NCBI RefSeq assembly: GCF_041146795.1
Contig: NC_135180.1
Coordinates: 39,802,794-39,866,793, forward strand
Length of the DNA stretch: 64,000 bases
DNA from: Maylandia zebra
Lineage: Eukaryota > Chordata > Actinopteri > Cichliformes > Cichlidae
Direction of reading: 5' to 3'
Below are positions 1-11,820 of the stretch, in pieces (the first letter of the stretch is position 1; each line of letters starts with the position of its first letter). Below the pieces are notes generated by a model, which did no database searches, had not been told where the DNA came from, and saw nothing but the letters and a program-made list of their open reading frames with translations. The position numbers and the translations under genes were made by a program.

Positions 1-535
1 AAGAGTAGTTGTCAAACAGCTAACAGATCATCTGCAGAGGTTTATTTGAAGAGTTTCAGTCAGGTTTCAGAGCTCAGCACAGCACAGAAACAGCTTTAGT
101 GAAGGTTACAAATGATCTTCTTATGGCCTCTGACAGTGGACTCATCTCTGTGCTTGTCCTGCTAGACCTCAGTGCAGCGTTCGATACTGTCGACCATAAT
201 ATCCTATTAGAGCGATTAGAACATGCTGTAGGTATTACAGGTACTGCACTGCAGTGGTTTGCATCATATCTATCTAATAGACTCCAGTTTGTGCATGTAA
301 ATGGAGAGTCCTCTTCACACACTGAGGTTAATTATGGAGTTCCACAGGGTTCAGTGCTAGGACCAATTCTGTTTACATTATACATGCTTCCCTTAGGCAG
401 CATCATTAGAAGACATAGCATACATTTTCACTGCTATGCAGATGACACCCAGCTCTATCTGTCCATGAAGCCAGATAACACACACCAATGAGTTAAACTG
501 CAGGAATGTCTTAAAGACATAAAGACACAAAATCA
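1..535 (+). mobile_element. L2-clade LINE fragment (reverse transcriptase)
   Basis: An open stretch at 99-491 encodes the middle of a non-LTR reverse transcriptase. Visible motifs are [11 protein letters not shown] (palm motif A), [14 protein letters not shown] and CYADDTQLY, where YADD is the catalytic box. The style, especially the DHNILLERL and [10 protein letters not shown] blocks, is that of fish L2 elements. The copy is cut at the window edge on the left and decays after about 490. A short GTAT/GATA repeat follows at about 546-592. It is a dead partial copy. Confidence 0.85.
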
Positions 536-597
536 TGCGATGTGTACATGTATGTATGTGTGTATGTAGGTAGGTAGATAGATAGATAGATGACTTC

Positions 598-745
598 AGT
601 GCCAGAACAAGCTACCTGTACAGTAGGGTAGTTATCACAGTACAAACTGTTTATGATGCTCCCACAGAGTCAGATGGAGGCTTAAACATATAGTAATAGT
701 AGATGAGTACAACCATATCATAACAATAAAGACAATCACCTTTTG
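598..745 (-). pseudogene. Olfactory receptor pseudogene, distal part
   Basis: Read on the minus strand, this segment gives LCGSIINSLYCDNYPTVQVA, which matches the LCGNVLNSLYCQNYLVVRLA stretch of the intact receptor at 11821-12786 (nucleotide match to about 12217-12362). Upstream codons contain stops. The rest of the receptor C-terminus is missing to the left, where a simple repeat and an L2 fragment lie. The N-terminal part of the same kind of gene is at 3748-3953, with a LINE stack between, so the two pieces are probably one broken gene. Confidence 0.75.
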
Positions 746-3700
746 AAATGTTATGTGGGATATAAATGTTTATTGCAGGAATATTATTTTTCAGTACCCA
801 GATTTTTGTCTATAACTTGTTGGTGTTTGAGCAGATCTGAGCATAATCTGTTTCATAAGTTGAACTACAAGGTTGATACTTCTGTTGTCGCTACCACAAT
901 ACATAATCTAAGTAAACTGATCCTGCAATGAGTGATCTAAAGTATGTTTCCCTGAATGTTAAAGGGATAAACAATGTTATTAAACATAAGAAGATTTTGA
1001 CCTGGTTTAAGAAGGAGAAAACTAACATTGCTCTCCTGCAAGAAACTCACCTCTCAGATGTGGAACACCTAAAACTAAAGAGAGAATGGGTGGGGCAGGT
1101 GTGCTTTTCTTCTTTTTCATCAAGTAAGAGAGGGGTTGCAATTTTAATTCATAAAAATACCCCATTTGTTCTTACAAAGTGTATTAAAGTTGATCAGGGT
1201 AGATTTGTCATAAGATAAGATAAGATAAGATAAGATAACCTTTATTAGTCCCACACGTGGGAAATTTGTTTTGTCACAGCAGGAAGTGGACAGTGCAAAA
1301 GTTATGAGGCAAAAATTAGAATACAATAAGAATAAATACAGTACACAGCTGTACAGAATAGAATAAAATAAAATACTATATACAGTAGAATAAAATAGAA
1401 TAAAAATATACAATAAGATAAAAATAGAATACAAATACAAATACTATATACAACTGAGTAAAAATACAACGATGACAGAAAGGATTATTGCACTTAGTAT
1501 TATTGCATATGTATGGATGTGTGTGCTTGATCAGTTAAAGTCTTTATTATGGAGTCTGACAGCAGTGGGGAGGAAAGACCTGCGAAATCTCTCCGTCCCA
1601 CACCGTGGGTGCCGCAGTCTCCCACTGAAGGAGCTGCTCAGTGCTGTCACAGTCTGCTGCATGGGGTGGGAGACGTTGTCCATCAGGGATGACAGCTTAG
1701 CCGCCATTCTCCTGTCACTCACCACCTCCACTGGGTCCAGAGGGCATCCTAGAACAGAGCTGGCCCTTCGGATCACCCTGTTCAGTCTCTTCCTGTCCCC
1801 AGCAGAGATGCTGCCGCCCCAGCAGACCACGCCATAAAAGATAGCAGAAGCCACAACAGAGTCATAGAAGGTCTTCAGGAGTGGGCCCTGCACTCCAAAC
1901 GACCTGAGTCTCCGCAGCAGGTACAGCCTGCTCTGCCCTTTCCTGTAGAGGGCGTCTGAGTTATGAGTCCAGTCCAGTCTGTTGTTCAGATGAACACCAA
2001 GGTACCTGTAGCTGTCCACAGCCTCAATGTCCATACCCTGGATGTTCAGTGGTTGCAGTGGAGAATGCTTGTGCCTGCGGAAGTCTACCACCAGCTCCTT
2101 GGTTTTACTGGCGTTGATCTGGAGGTAGTTCAGCTGGCACCAGTCCACAAAGTCTTGGGTCAGACCTCTGTACTCCTTGTCGTCCCCATCAGTGATGAGG
2201 CCGACTATTGCAGAGTCATCAGAGAACTTCTGCAGGAAGCACTGGGTGGAATTGTGGGAGAAGTCTGCAGTGTAGATGGTGAAGAGGAACGGAGCCAGAA
2301 CCGTTCCCTGTGGGGCCCCCGTACTGCAGACGACCCTGTCCGACACACAGCCCTGAGTCCTCACATACTGTGGTCGGTCGGTGAGGTAGTCCAAAATCCA
2401 GGTAGTGAGGTGATGGTCCACTCCAGAGTTCTCCAGCTTGTCCTTCAGAACCGAGGGAAGAATGGTGTTGAAGGCACTGGAGAAATCAAAGAACATGATT
2501 CTCACAGTGCTTCCAGCGGTCTCCAGGTGAGCGAGGGAACGATGTAGGAGGTGAATGACGGCATCATCCGCTCCAATGCCAGGCTGGTAGGCAAACTGAA
2601 GTGGGTCCAGTGATGAGCTTATTAGGCGCCGAAGCTGAGCCAGGACCAACCGCTCCAGGGTCTTCATCAGGTGGGATGTCAGAGCCACCGGCCTGTAGCT
2701 GTTGAGGTCCTTGGGGCGTGAAGTCTTTGGCACTGGTACAACACAGGAGGTTTTCCAGAGCTGTGGGACTCTTCCCAACCTCAGGCTCAGGTTGAAGAGG
2801 ACGTTTATATGGGGAATCTGTTCTGATAGGCTGTATTTATGCTCCGAATGTATATCTGGAAAATTTTTACTCAGAACTTATAAAAGAAATATCTGTCAAT
2901 TTGACAGATTTACTGTTCTGGCAGAAGATTTTAATTGTAGCATAGACCCAGAAATGGATCAAAATCCACCACCCAACAGCTCAGTATCCAAAAAGCAAGA
3001 AGCTATCAAGGGACTGTGTTCTGACTTGCAGCTGATAGACGTTTGGAGAACTCTTCATCCAGGTGAAAAAGATTATACTTTTTATTCTAATCCACATAAG
3101 AGTTTTTCCCGTATTGATTATTTCCTTGTCTCGAGGGAGGTCAACAGAGTTAGTATTTGTGATACTGGTACGCGTATACTCTCTGCAGATGTTCATTTAA
3201 ATATTTCACCTCCTGAAGCTCACCCAACTCTACGTAGTTGGCGATTAAATCCATCACTTTTAAATAATTCTATGTTTCGGAGTTATATAAAAGAACAAGT
3301 GGATCTTTTTTTACGGACAAATGATAATAAACACAAATCCTTTTGTCCTTTGGGAGACAATGAAGGCATACTTACGTGGCGCTATAATTTCATACAGTAT
3401 AGCGAAAAAGAAAGAATCTTTAAAACATCAAATGGACCTGGAAAAAAAATGAGCAGATAAAGAGCACTCCCTCAAAATACATTTTTCACCTGACGTACTG
3501 AAAAAAATAGAAGCCACTAGATCAGCTCTGAATCAATTTGTGACTGAAAAAGCAGAGGCCAGTATATTCTATGCTAAGGCTGTTTGAGCTGGCAGATAAA
3601 CCTGGACGGTTATCGGCACGTTTGGCTGCTGGGAAACTAGAATCTCACGTCACTAAAAGATGAAAGAGGTCAGAATCAATATGAAAATAATAAACTGGTT

Positions 3701-3747
3701 AAATTAATGGAAAATTTCTATAAACAATTATATATATCTGAAAATAC
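746..3747 (+). mobile_element. L1/Tx1-type LINE, 5' half of ORF2, interrupted by a Rex1 insertion
   Basis: The endonuclease domain starts at the ATG at 928 (SLNVKGIN, LLQETHLS, RGVAILIHKN). It is interrupted near 1215 by a minus-strand Rex1 copy and resumes near 2808 as LYGESVLIGCIYAPN. A frameshift near 2905 leads into AEDFNCSID, the conserved metal-binding GDFN-like motif, then RIDYFLVS, and finally LMENFYKQLY near 3710-3745. The reverse transcriptase half is missing: the copy stops abruptly where olfactory receptor sequence begins at 3748. The piece before 928 (746-927) looks like the ORF1-ORF2 spacer. The copy is inactive. Confidence 0.8.
1206..2807 (-). mobile_element. Rex1-like LINE, 5'-truncated, inserted antisense into the L1 copy
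   Basis: A 415-codon open frame (1531-2778, minus) holds most of a reverse transcriptase: LNSYRPVALTSHLMKTLERL, FFDFSSAFNTI, GAPQGTVLAPFLFTIY and FSDDSAIVG (the catalytic box is here SDD, as in the second copy). The C-terminal region runs to LHNKDFN. Downstream on the minus strand comes an AT-rich 3' tail ending in tandem GATAA/TTATC units (1208-1238) next to the CCCACACGTGGGAAATTTG block, the usual tail of this family in fish. The frame is open but the element lacks its 5' part, including any endonuclease, so it is not autonomous. Confidence 0.85.
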
Positions 3748-3953
3748 ACAAACAGGCTGCACAGAAACATGTACATAGGTTCATGTAAGCTTCTGTTCAC
3801 ACAGATAACCACAATCAGAGACGTGTTGGCAGCAATGACTGTGATGTAGAACGTCACTGTTATCATAAAATACAAATATTTCAGAGCTCCTACCTTCATA
3901 TAGGCTTCAAGAATGAAATACGTGAAAACTGATAAACTAGAATTCAACATCAT
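3748..3953 (-). pseudogene. Olfactory receptor pseudogene, N-terminal part
   Basis: An open frame read on the minus strand begins MMLNSSLSVFTYFILEAYMK and continues through TM1 to NRSLHEPMYMFLCSLFV. The latter is identical at protein level to TM2 of the intact receptor at 11821-12786. Homology to the intact gene stops at 3748, where the L1 fragment starts. The tail of this open frame (left of 3748) is LINE sequence, not receptor. Confidence 0.85.
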
Positions 3954-4139
3954 TTCATAAAAGAGACAATAATGATTAAAAATATTCTTTTAAAAGTGTC
4001 ATTATTTCCTAAACTTCACGCTGGTTTTGGACTCTCAGGTAAAAGTAGGGACAAGCAGCAGGAAGGAACATTAAACGTCCAGCTGTGTACTTGTTACCTG
4101 CTGTGGTGTAAGTCTGCAGCAAATGATTTTATAAATGTG

Positions 4140-6895
4140 ACCTGCTGAGGGGACTGATAAGGAATGGGAAGGAGAGCTACAGGCAGAAGATGGAGAACCA
4201 GCTTCAACAAAAAACGTTGGCGAAGTCTGGAGAGGCCTCAGAACCATCTCGGGCCACAAACATCAGAACTCTCTGCCTGGGGCGGATGTGAGGTGGGCAA
4301 ATGAACTGAATCATTTCAGTTCATTCACCTCCTACATCGTTCCCTCGCTCACCTGGAGACCGCTGGGAGCACTGTGACAATCATGTTCTTTGATTTCTCC
4401 AGTGCCTTCAACACCATTCTTCCCACGGTCTTGAAGGACAAGCTGGAGAACTCTGGAGTGGACCATCACCTCACTACCTGGATCCTGGACTACCTCACTG
4501 ACCGACCACAGTATGTGAGGACTCAGGGCTGTGTGTTGGACAGGGTCGTCTGCAGTACGGGGGCCCCACAGGGAACGGTTCTGGCTCCGTTCCTCTTCAC
4601 CATCTACACTGCAGACTTCTCCCACAACTCCACCCAGTGCTTCCTGCAGAAGTTCTCTGATGACTCTGCAATAGTCGGCCTCATCACTGATGGGGACGAC
4701 AAGGAGTACAGAGGTCTGACCCAAGACTTTGTGGACTGGTGCCAGCTGAACTACCTCCAGATCAACGCCAGTAAAACCAAGGAGCTGGTGGTAGACTTCC
4801 GCAGGCACAAGCATTCTCCACTGCAACCACTGAACATCCAGGGTATGGACATTGAGGCTGTGGACAGCTACAGGTACCTTGGTGTTCATCTGAACAATAG
4901 ACTGGACTGGACTCATAACTCAGATGCCCTCTACAGGAAAGGGCAGAGCAGGCTGTACCTGCTGCGGAGACTCAGGTCTTTCGGAGTGAAGGGCCCACTC
5001 CTGAAGACCTTCTATGACTCTGTGGTAAGTAAGTAAAGTAAGTAAAGTAAAATTTCATTTATATAGCACATTTCTAGATAGAGATCACAAAGTGCTTTAC
5101 AAGATATAACAGATTAAAAAGACAAAAAACAAACAAAGTTAGCAAAAAGCAGTTTTAAAAAGATGTGTTTTTAGCTGTTTTTTAAAAGTAATCAATGAAT
5201 CAGCGGATCGTAAGTCCTGAGGAAGGGAATTCCACAGTCTGGCGGCCACAGTAGCAAAAGCTCTATCACCCCTAGTTTTCAGTCTCGTATACTGAGTGAC
5301 AAGTAGGCCCTGACTACTCGACCTCAGAGACCTACTAGGGGCATAGGGCTGTAAAAGTTCAATAATATATGGTGGTGCTTGTTGTTGAAGAGCCTTAAAA
5401 GTTAAAACCAAAATCTTAAACTGGACTCTAAATTCGACAGGAAGCCAATGTTACTGCATGAGCAACGGTGTTATATGTGAATATTTAGAAACTTTCGTCA
5501 AAAGTCTTGCTGCAGCATTCTGAACGATCTGCAGACGCTCCAAGGAACCTTTGTTTAGACAAGTAAACAGGGAATTGCAATAGTCCAGTCGTGAAGAGAT
5601 AAAAGCATGAATAACAATCTCCAGTTCGGTATAGGATATTATAGAGCTCAATTTAGAAATATTTCTTAAATGATAAAAGCAAGACCGAACAAGAGATTTA
5701 ACATGACTATCTAACGTAAGAGCAGGATCAAGGATAATCCCTAAGTTCCTGACAGATGGTTTTACAAACGTTGAAAGAGGACCAAGAGCATTTATTATAC
5801 TGGGTATATGTCTATCTGGGGCACATAAGAGGACTTCGGTTTTATTTTCATTTAGTTGGAGGAAGTTTTCAGCCATCCAGCCTTTAATGGTTTCCAAGCA
5901 CACATTTAAAAGCTGCAGCTTCGAGGCCTCTTCCGGTTTAAAAGATATATAGAGTTGGATATCGTCTGCATAACAATGATAACAAATATCCTCAAAAGGG
6001 CTCAGAATGTGCTGGAGAGGGAGTAAATAAACTAGAAACAGTAATGGCCCCAGCACAGAGCCTTGTGGCACACCAAAAGACAGAGACGCAGAAGATGATC
6101 TATACTTAGAAACTGCCACAGAAGAATATCATTCAGAGAGATACGAGGAGAACCATTTCAATGCAGTCCCAGAGACACCGACCCAGTGTTTCAGCCTGTT
6201 AAGTGAAATATGGTGGTCAACAGTATCAAAGGCCGACGTAAGATCCAACATTAAGAGAACAGATCATTTACCTGAATCGCTTTGTAACAAATTGTCATTA
6301 GAAACTCTAAGAAGGGCTGTTTCAGTGGAATGAACTTTACGAAAGCCAGTGGTCTCAGTCATCTTCTATGGTGTGGTCTGCTGGGGTGGCAACATCTCTG
6401 CTGGGCACAGGAAGAGACTGAGCTAGGATGCCCTCTGGACCCAGTGGAGGTGGTGAGTGACAGCAGAACGGTGGCTAAGCTGTCACCCCTGTTGGACAAC
6501 ATCTCCCACCCCATGCAGGAGACTCTGACAGCACTGAGCAGCTCCTTCAGTGGCTGCAGCACCCACGGTGTGGGACGGAGAGATTTCACAGGCCTCCCCA
6601 CTGCTGTCAGACTCCACAACAAAGACTCCAGCTGATCAAACACATCCACACATGTACAATAACACTAAGTGCAATACTCTTTCTGGCATCGTTGTATTAT
6701 ACTCAATTGTATTTGTCTATAGTATTTTATTTTTATTTTATTTTATTCTATTGTGTACAGTATCTCATAGATATATTATTCCAGTGTTTTTTCTCTCATT
6801 TTTCTATGCAACTTTGCACTGTCCACTGCTGTAACAAAAGAAATTTCCCACACGTGGAACTAATAGAGGTTATCTAATCTTATCTTATCTATCTT
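4140..6895 (+). mobile_element. Rex1-like LINE, second copy, with internal deletion and an L2 insertion
   Basis: The segment at 4140-4328 encodes the pre-RT region (QLQQKNVGEVWRGLRTISGHK). It then jumps at about 4328 straight to the palm domain, losing the NSYRPVALT part that copy one has. The palm runs 4374-5020 (FFDFSSAFNTI, GAPQGTVLAPFLF, FSDDSAIVG). The element is broken at about 5022 by a minus-strand L2 and resumes at about 6352 (VIFYGVVCWGG-like) with stops. The 3' end carries TTTCCCACACGTGGAA and TTATC repeats at 6843-6895. It is closely similar to the copy at 1206-2807 but lies in the opposite orientation. Confidence 0.85.
5023..6350 (-). mobile_element. L2-type LINE 3' end inserted in the second Rex1 copy
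   Basis: Minus-strand frames at 5451-6119 and 5139-5411 encode the RT palm and C-terminal part: [47 protein letters not shown], then RSLRSSSQGLL, ARLWNSLP and FKKQLKTHLF. The 3' end at 5023-5100 is AAAGTGCTTT...TATATAAATG followed by TTTAC/TTAC repeats, the standard L2 tail. A short GTGGT is found on both sides (about 5018 and 6351), a possible target duplication. The copy is 5'-truncated. Confidence 0.85.
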
Positions 6896-6899
6896 ATGG

Positions 6900-8250
6900 A
6901 TGCTATGATGAGTAATTTACTGCAACAGAAGTTTTCCGACATGTATACAAAAAAAAAAAAAGAAATATATGCAAAGGTGCACACAAACAACACTTTGTGA
7001 TTAATAAGTCATGTATTTGGTTTTTGCAGCTTTGATACCTTGTTGTATCTGATAATTTAACAAAAAGATGTTAAAAAAATTTTCTGCGTCCATGAAATAA
7101 GGCCAAACTGGAGCCATCATATTTGGCACTTTTTAAAAATAAAGACTGAACTGCTTATTTGCTCATGAACCTTTTTTGTTCTCCGCTCTGTTAAAAATCA
7201 GCTAAATCGAGAAGCAATCATACAGCTGCCATCAGACAAAGTTGATTAATTTCCCCTGATTTGATGACATAATCATCATCACATAACTAAGTGATGCTTT
7301 TCTTCACACTTCACTGTCACACCTGATTTTAAGGTTCCCACTCACCAAATTCTAGTTTAACCCTGATGAAAACCTAGATGAGGCCCCCCCACACTCCCTA
7401 GCAGATCGTTACATGGAGAAACCTTTGGAATACAAGCGCGCTGATCCACACAGGTATGCACACGGGTGTTCACTGCTCGTAGACCCAAATTACACCTTTC
7501 TTGGCTGCTACTTCGAAGCACATCTGTCCTGCATGCTGCACAACAACATTGAATATTTAGTATTTACTGCTGTTTACACTTAGCTAGATTAATGCGATGG
7601 TGTTGTGTTTAGTATGTTGCTTTGTTTTGTTTTTTGTTTTTTTTGCTTGTTTTCTATTCTTCTCTCAACAGGTGATCCAGGAGATTCTTATTTTTTTTCT
7701 CCCCCCCTTTCTCACTGTCCCTCTCCCCTTCTGTTTTTCCTTTCCTTCCTCTTTCTTTCTCCCTTTCCTATCTCTCACTCATGTCTGTCCCGTCTGTAAC
7801 ATCTGAAAATAAAATATAATAAATAATAAAAACAAAGATCGACCAAATGGACCAATACGGCAATGCCACGATGATCCATTTGGCAAAGTAAATCCATTGG
7901 GTATCCTTGTTGGTCTTCAGACAACAATTCTGACGGCTAAAGAACCAAATGGGACAGGCGGAAAGACAAAAAAAGAAAACCAAGATGATCCAAGATGGCA
8001 GCGGCTCACAGCTCCTCCCATTTGGTGCTTTGTTTTGGGGTTCGTTTGTTTTTTGTTATCTTGATAATGTCAGTAATCGTGTGTTGCGAAGAGACTACTG
8101 TTTTTCAGCAACACAGCACTGGAACCAGTCACATTTGCATATATTGTCTCTTTGCTGCTGAAAAGCCGTCTTCATTTCTGGACACATTGATGCAAGCAGC
8201 CACAAATAACAGGACCCGATGTGCCATTCAGCAGTGAACATCAGCGCCCA
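6900..8250. other. Gene-free AT-rich stretch
   Basis: No conserved coding region is seen. Contents are poly-T/pyrimidine-rich sequence (about 7620-7780) and short open frames without recognisable domains. A possible repeat remnant at about 8250-8300 resembles the TTTCTTCCTGTT/TTTTTCCTTCCAACTGT block of L2-tail repeats found elsewhere in the window. Confidence 0.5.
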
Positions 8251-8888
8251 TCCAAAGGTTTCTTGCTGTTTTTCCTTCCAACTGTTGCCATGTGTTTGCT
8301 CACAACCTGTTCTTAAAAAAAGTAGCACTGACCAAAATGACCCTGCAAACTATAGGCCGATTTCCTTCCTACCCAACTTCCTTTCTTGGGTAAAACAAGA
8401 AAACAGTCCTTTTGCAACTACGGGCCCATCTAGATGCAAATAGCATCACTGATAAATTCCAGTCTGGGTTCAAACATGTCATAGTACAGAAACGGCATTG
8501 TTGAGAGTTTTCAGTGATCTCCTTTTAATCACTGATTCAGGGCACTCAGCGGTTTTAGTTTTATTGGATTTGTCCTCAGCGTTTGATTTAGTGGACTCCA
8601 ATATCCTTTTAACGAGGCTAGAACACATGGTAGGCATTAAGGGTACTGCTCTTAGTTGGTCTAAATCGTACCTTTCTGAAAGGTCCTTCGCTGTTACGAT
8701 GGGAAATTACTCTTCCTCTGTTGCCCCCTTTTCCTGTGGTGTGCCCCAAGGGGCTGTGTTGGGCCCTATGTTGTTTTCTTTTATTTGTTACCTCTAGGTC
8801 GCATCTTTGAAAAATATAAAATTTCCTTCCATTGTTACGCAGATGATATTCAAATTTACTTTCATCTGACTGAGGATGTCTTACTGTC

Positions 8889-9005
8889 GCTAAGATAAGA
8901 TAAGATAAGATAAAACTTTATTAATCCCTCGGGTGGGTTCCTCTGGGAAATTCGACTTCCAAAAAAAAAAGCACAGCAACGACCGAAGTTACAGTTACAG
9001 AATTG

Positions 9006-9076
<71 letters not shown>

Positions 9077-9344
9077 TACAGAGACAAATATAAATAAAAT
9101 ATACAAAGGGGATAAATAGAATAAATAGGAATAAAAAATAAAAATACAAGTGAATTGCACATTTCAAGTATTGAGTCTATTGCACTGTTGACTATTTACA
9201 AAAGTATTGCACAAGGTATTGTACAGTGAGGTGAAGAGGCACTACAGCTTAGTTGTTCCCCCCTCCTTTGTCCTCCTGTCTCCCCTCCCTCTCCCCTCCA
9301 GAGAGGAGTTAAACAGTCTGATGGCGTGTGGGACGCTGCCTTTT
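8889..9344 (-). mobile_element. LINE 3' tail (Rex1-like) nested in L2
   Basis: The left edge is TAAGATAAGATAAGATAA followed by AAACTTTATTAATCCCTCGGGTGG, the minus-strand view of a Rex1-type 3' end. It includes an (AT)n run (9006-9066) and ends near TGATGGCGTGTGGGACGCTGCC. The host L2 frame continues on both sides, so this is a later insertion. No open coding region remains. Confidence 0.65.
9006..9066. repeat. (AT)n microsatellite
   Basis: About 30 uninterrupted TA/AT units inside the nested LINE tail. Confidence 0.95.
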
Positions 9345-9724
9345 TGATTGTAAGAGAGAAGTTAAGGATTGGTTATTGAGTAACTCACTCATTTTAAATG
9401 AAAAGAAAACAGAAATTCTTGTTTTCGACAGCCATATTCCTAGGGACCAACTGACAGGTTCCCTTGGGCAGTTTGCACCTTTCTTTCTGACACTGTAAGC
9501 GACCTGGATGTTCTCTTGGACATTTTTTTTTTAAACTTGACAAACAAGTCTCCACTGTAGTTAAATCTAGCTTTTACCAATTACACCAAATTGCCAAGGC
9601 CAAGCCTTACATACCCTGTAAGGACCTTGAGAAACTTATCCATTCCTTTATTGCCTTTAGATTAGACTACTGTAACTCCCTCTATATTGGCCTCCAATCT
9701 ACCCTTCTCTGCAGACTGCCTGTT

Positions 9725-10985
9725 GCCGTGTGGTGCTGTTACTCGCCACACCAGGCGGGGGCATTGTTTGTACTCTGTGATGTTTGTGTTATGTAAGTTT
9801 CCAGGTGGAGGCTGACCATTGGTGGAAGATGGAATGAGGCCGGCTACAAATTGGGACCTAACTGGGCCGGCAGCCCCCTCCTACTTCCTGTTTCCAGTGA
9901 GCTGTGCATTTGGGCCCCTTCGTACCATGTGACTGAGTTTTCCGAGATGAGATTGAAAAACGAAGCTTTTCAACACAGTCCTCTCTGGTGACATCTGGTG
10001 GCCAAAAATATGAAGCGCAGCTTGAATCCACAAAATAAAACCAACTGCTTCATTATGATTGCCCACTCGACAGAGTGGAGTTCTGTCTGATATTGGGCCA
10101 CCGCTGTGTTGCTTTGAACGTCTATTTTGGGGGGTTAAAAAAATGTGGTTTATTTGTTTAATAAATAATTATGACCAGTAAACTCTCCTTGTTTAAACAT
10201 GCACCATGGCGTAGTCTTTCTTTGCTTTTCACTTCTTGATGTTGGTAAATACAATAATTGAAAAATACCACGTTACATATAATATACATGTAATAATGTA
10301 CAACACATTATGGAGTATGCTTCTGCTGTGAGGTCCTGCCTCCATGCACTTATGTAATTAATCGCAAGATGGGTGTATTTATCAATAATATTATATTAGG
10401 GAAATTTTCCCAGACATATTTCTGACCTGGGGGTAGAACTGATTGTGAAATGGAAAATGCTTATGAACTTGCGAATTAAAAACATGATGCATTTAAAAGG
10501 TAGCCCTTTTCCATTTGTATTGTGCGATGGCCGAACCTGTTCCTTTTATATTTAGATAATTTCTCCTGCCTTAAGGAAAATCCCTTCACATGGCCCAGAG
10601 GAGGCTGGAGTGCAGAGAAACTGGTAGAGATGCAGTTATACAGTCTACCACACAAACTATCAGCTAAAGAGAATAAATACATTAAATTTCTGCACATTTT
10701 GCAGACTAACATTTTAAGATTATTTAAAACATAAAATGTATCTTTTTATAACATTAAGTGTAACGAGTCAAATGGAAGTTTTTCTAAAGTTATTTAATGA
10801 TATTTATATTATGAAAAGCAGATTTTTGACATTTTGAGTTTTTCCCGTTGTTAGATCAAATAAACACGCACAAAACAAAAGCAAACAGCCAGAACACAAA
10901 GCTGGAAAACCCACCCGATTGACCTCTCCCCGCCACATTTCCAGGGGAATCTGAGACGGTCTGAAGTCACGTAGAGTAACCAAAC
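9725..10985. other. Gene-free stretch
   Basis: No conserved domain is seen on either strand. The DNA is AT-rich in places and contains only short frames without recognisable motifs. Confidence 0.5.
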
Positions 10986-11008
10986 TTATCCCTATTATAC
11001 TATATAAT

Positions 11009-11011
<3 letters not shown>

Positions 11012-11092
<81 letters not shown>
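11012..11092. repeat. (GT)n microsatellite
   Basis: About 40 uninterrupted TG/GT units, followed by ATATATGA. Confidence 0.97.
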
Positions 11093-11099
<7 letters not shown>

Positions 11100-11594
11100 A
11101 TCATAACTCTGGATTTACTGGCCTGTAATTAAAATATAAAAACTTTAAAGTCCGAACTTTCAATGTGGCTGAAACAGAGACTCAGCGGCTGCAGCTTGTT
11201 GCTGTGTCAGCTCACATCAGTCATGTGATCTGGAGGTGCAGCTTGTCCGTGGACCACAGAGGGTTAATAACACTCACCTTCCTTCCATTTCCAGAGTGTA
11301 ACATCCACCCACCTGTGTAAAATCCGTAATTCCCATGGTGTTCAAAATGTGCTCTGGCACGAACATAAACATCGCTGGCTACTGAAAACAATAAAAAAGC
11401 GGTCCTGCTATGGGCTGAACCATTTGTTAATGTTGCAGGGGGGGGGACACTATGCAATATATTCAGTTTTAGCATTTATGTTCACTGTTGACTGTAACTA
11501 CGCTCAAACTGTTAATCTTATTTTAATAAACAACACTGTCATATGCAAAACTGGGGTAGCACTTGCCACCCCATGCCACCCTTCTAGATCCGCC

Positions 11595-11596
<2 letters not shown>

Positions 11597-11651
<55 letters not shown>
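11597..11651. repeat. (TG)n microsatellite
   Basis: About 27 TG units. They begin directly after AGATCCGCCCCTG, which looks like the end of a hAT-type element (minus-strand CAGGGGCGGATCT). Confidence 0.95.
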
Positions 11652-11653
<2 letters not shown>

Positions 11654-11820
11654 ATTGCCTGAAAGCTATATTATATTACAGCGTATATATCTGTGGCACA
11701 CAGGTTCTCTCTGGTGCTTCTCTTCTGTTTTGTTAAATACAAATCAGCTAAACATTAATTCATCTCCACAGGAAGACACTTTCTCATAATTTAACAAACA
11801 CATTTCAAGGTCAGCTGCTG

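Larger units (their letters stand above)
8290..9720 (+). mobile_element. Degenerate L2-type LINE split by another repeat
   Basis: Frames give NYRPISFLPN, VLLDLSSAFDLVDSNILL, FSCGVPQGAVLGPMLFSF and a frameshifted CYADDIQIYF region up to about 8888. After an insertion, the element resumes at about 9345 (SNSLILNEKKTEILVFD). It continues with stops through a YCNSLY-like region to about 9720. Several frameshifts and stops make it a clear fossil. Confidence 0.8.

Noticed and set aside
1963-2547. 194-codon plus-strand frame, and its twin on the minus strand at 4332-4916
   Set aside because: Both are antisense shadows of the Rex1 reverse transcriptase frames.
11435-11597. Small hAT element between CAGGGGGGGGG and AGATCCGCCCCTG
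   Set aside because: The right end looks real, but the left tip is only a G run and the flanking 8-mers do not match.
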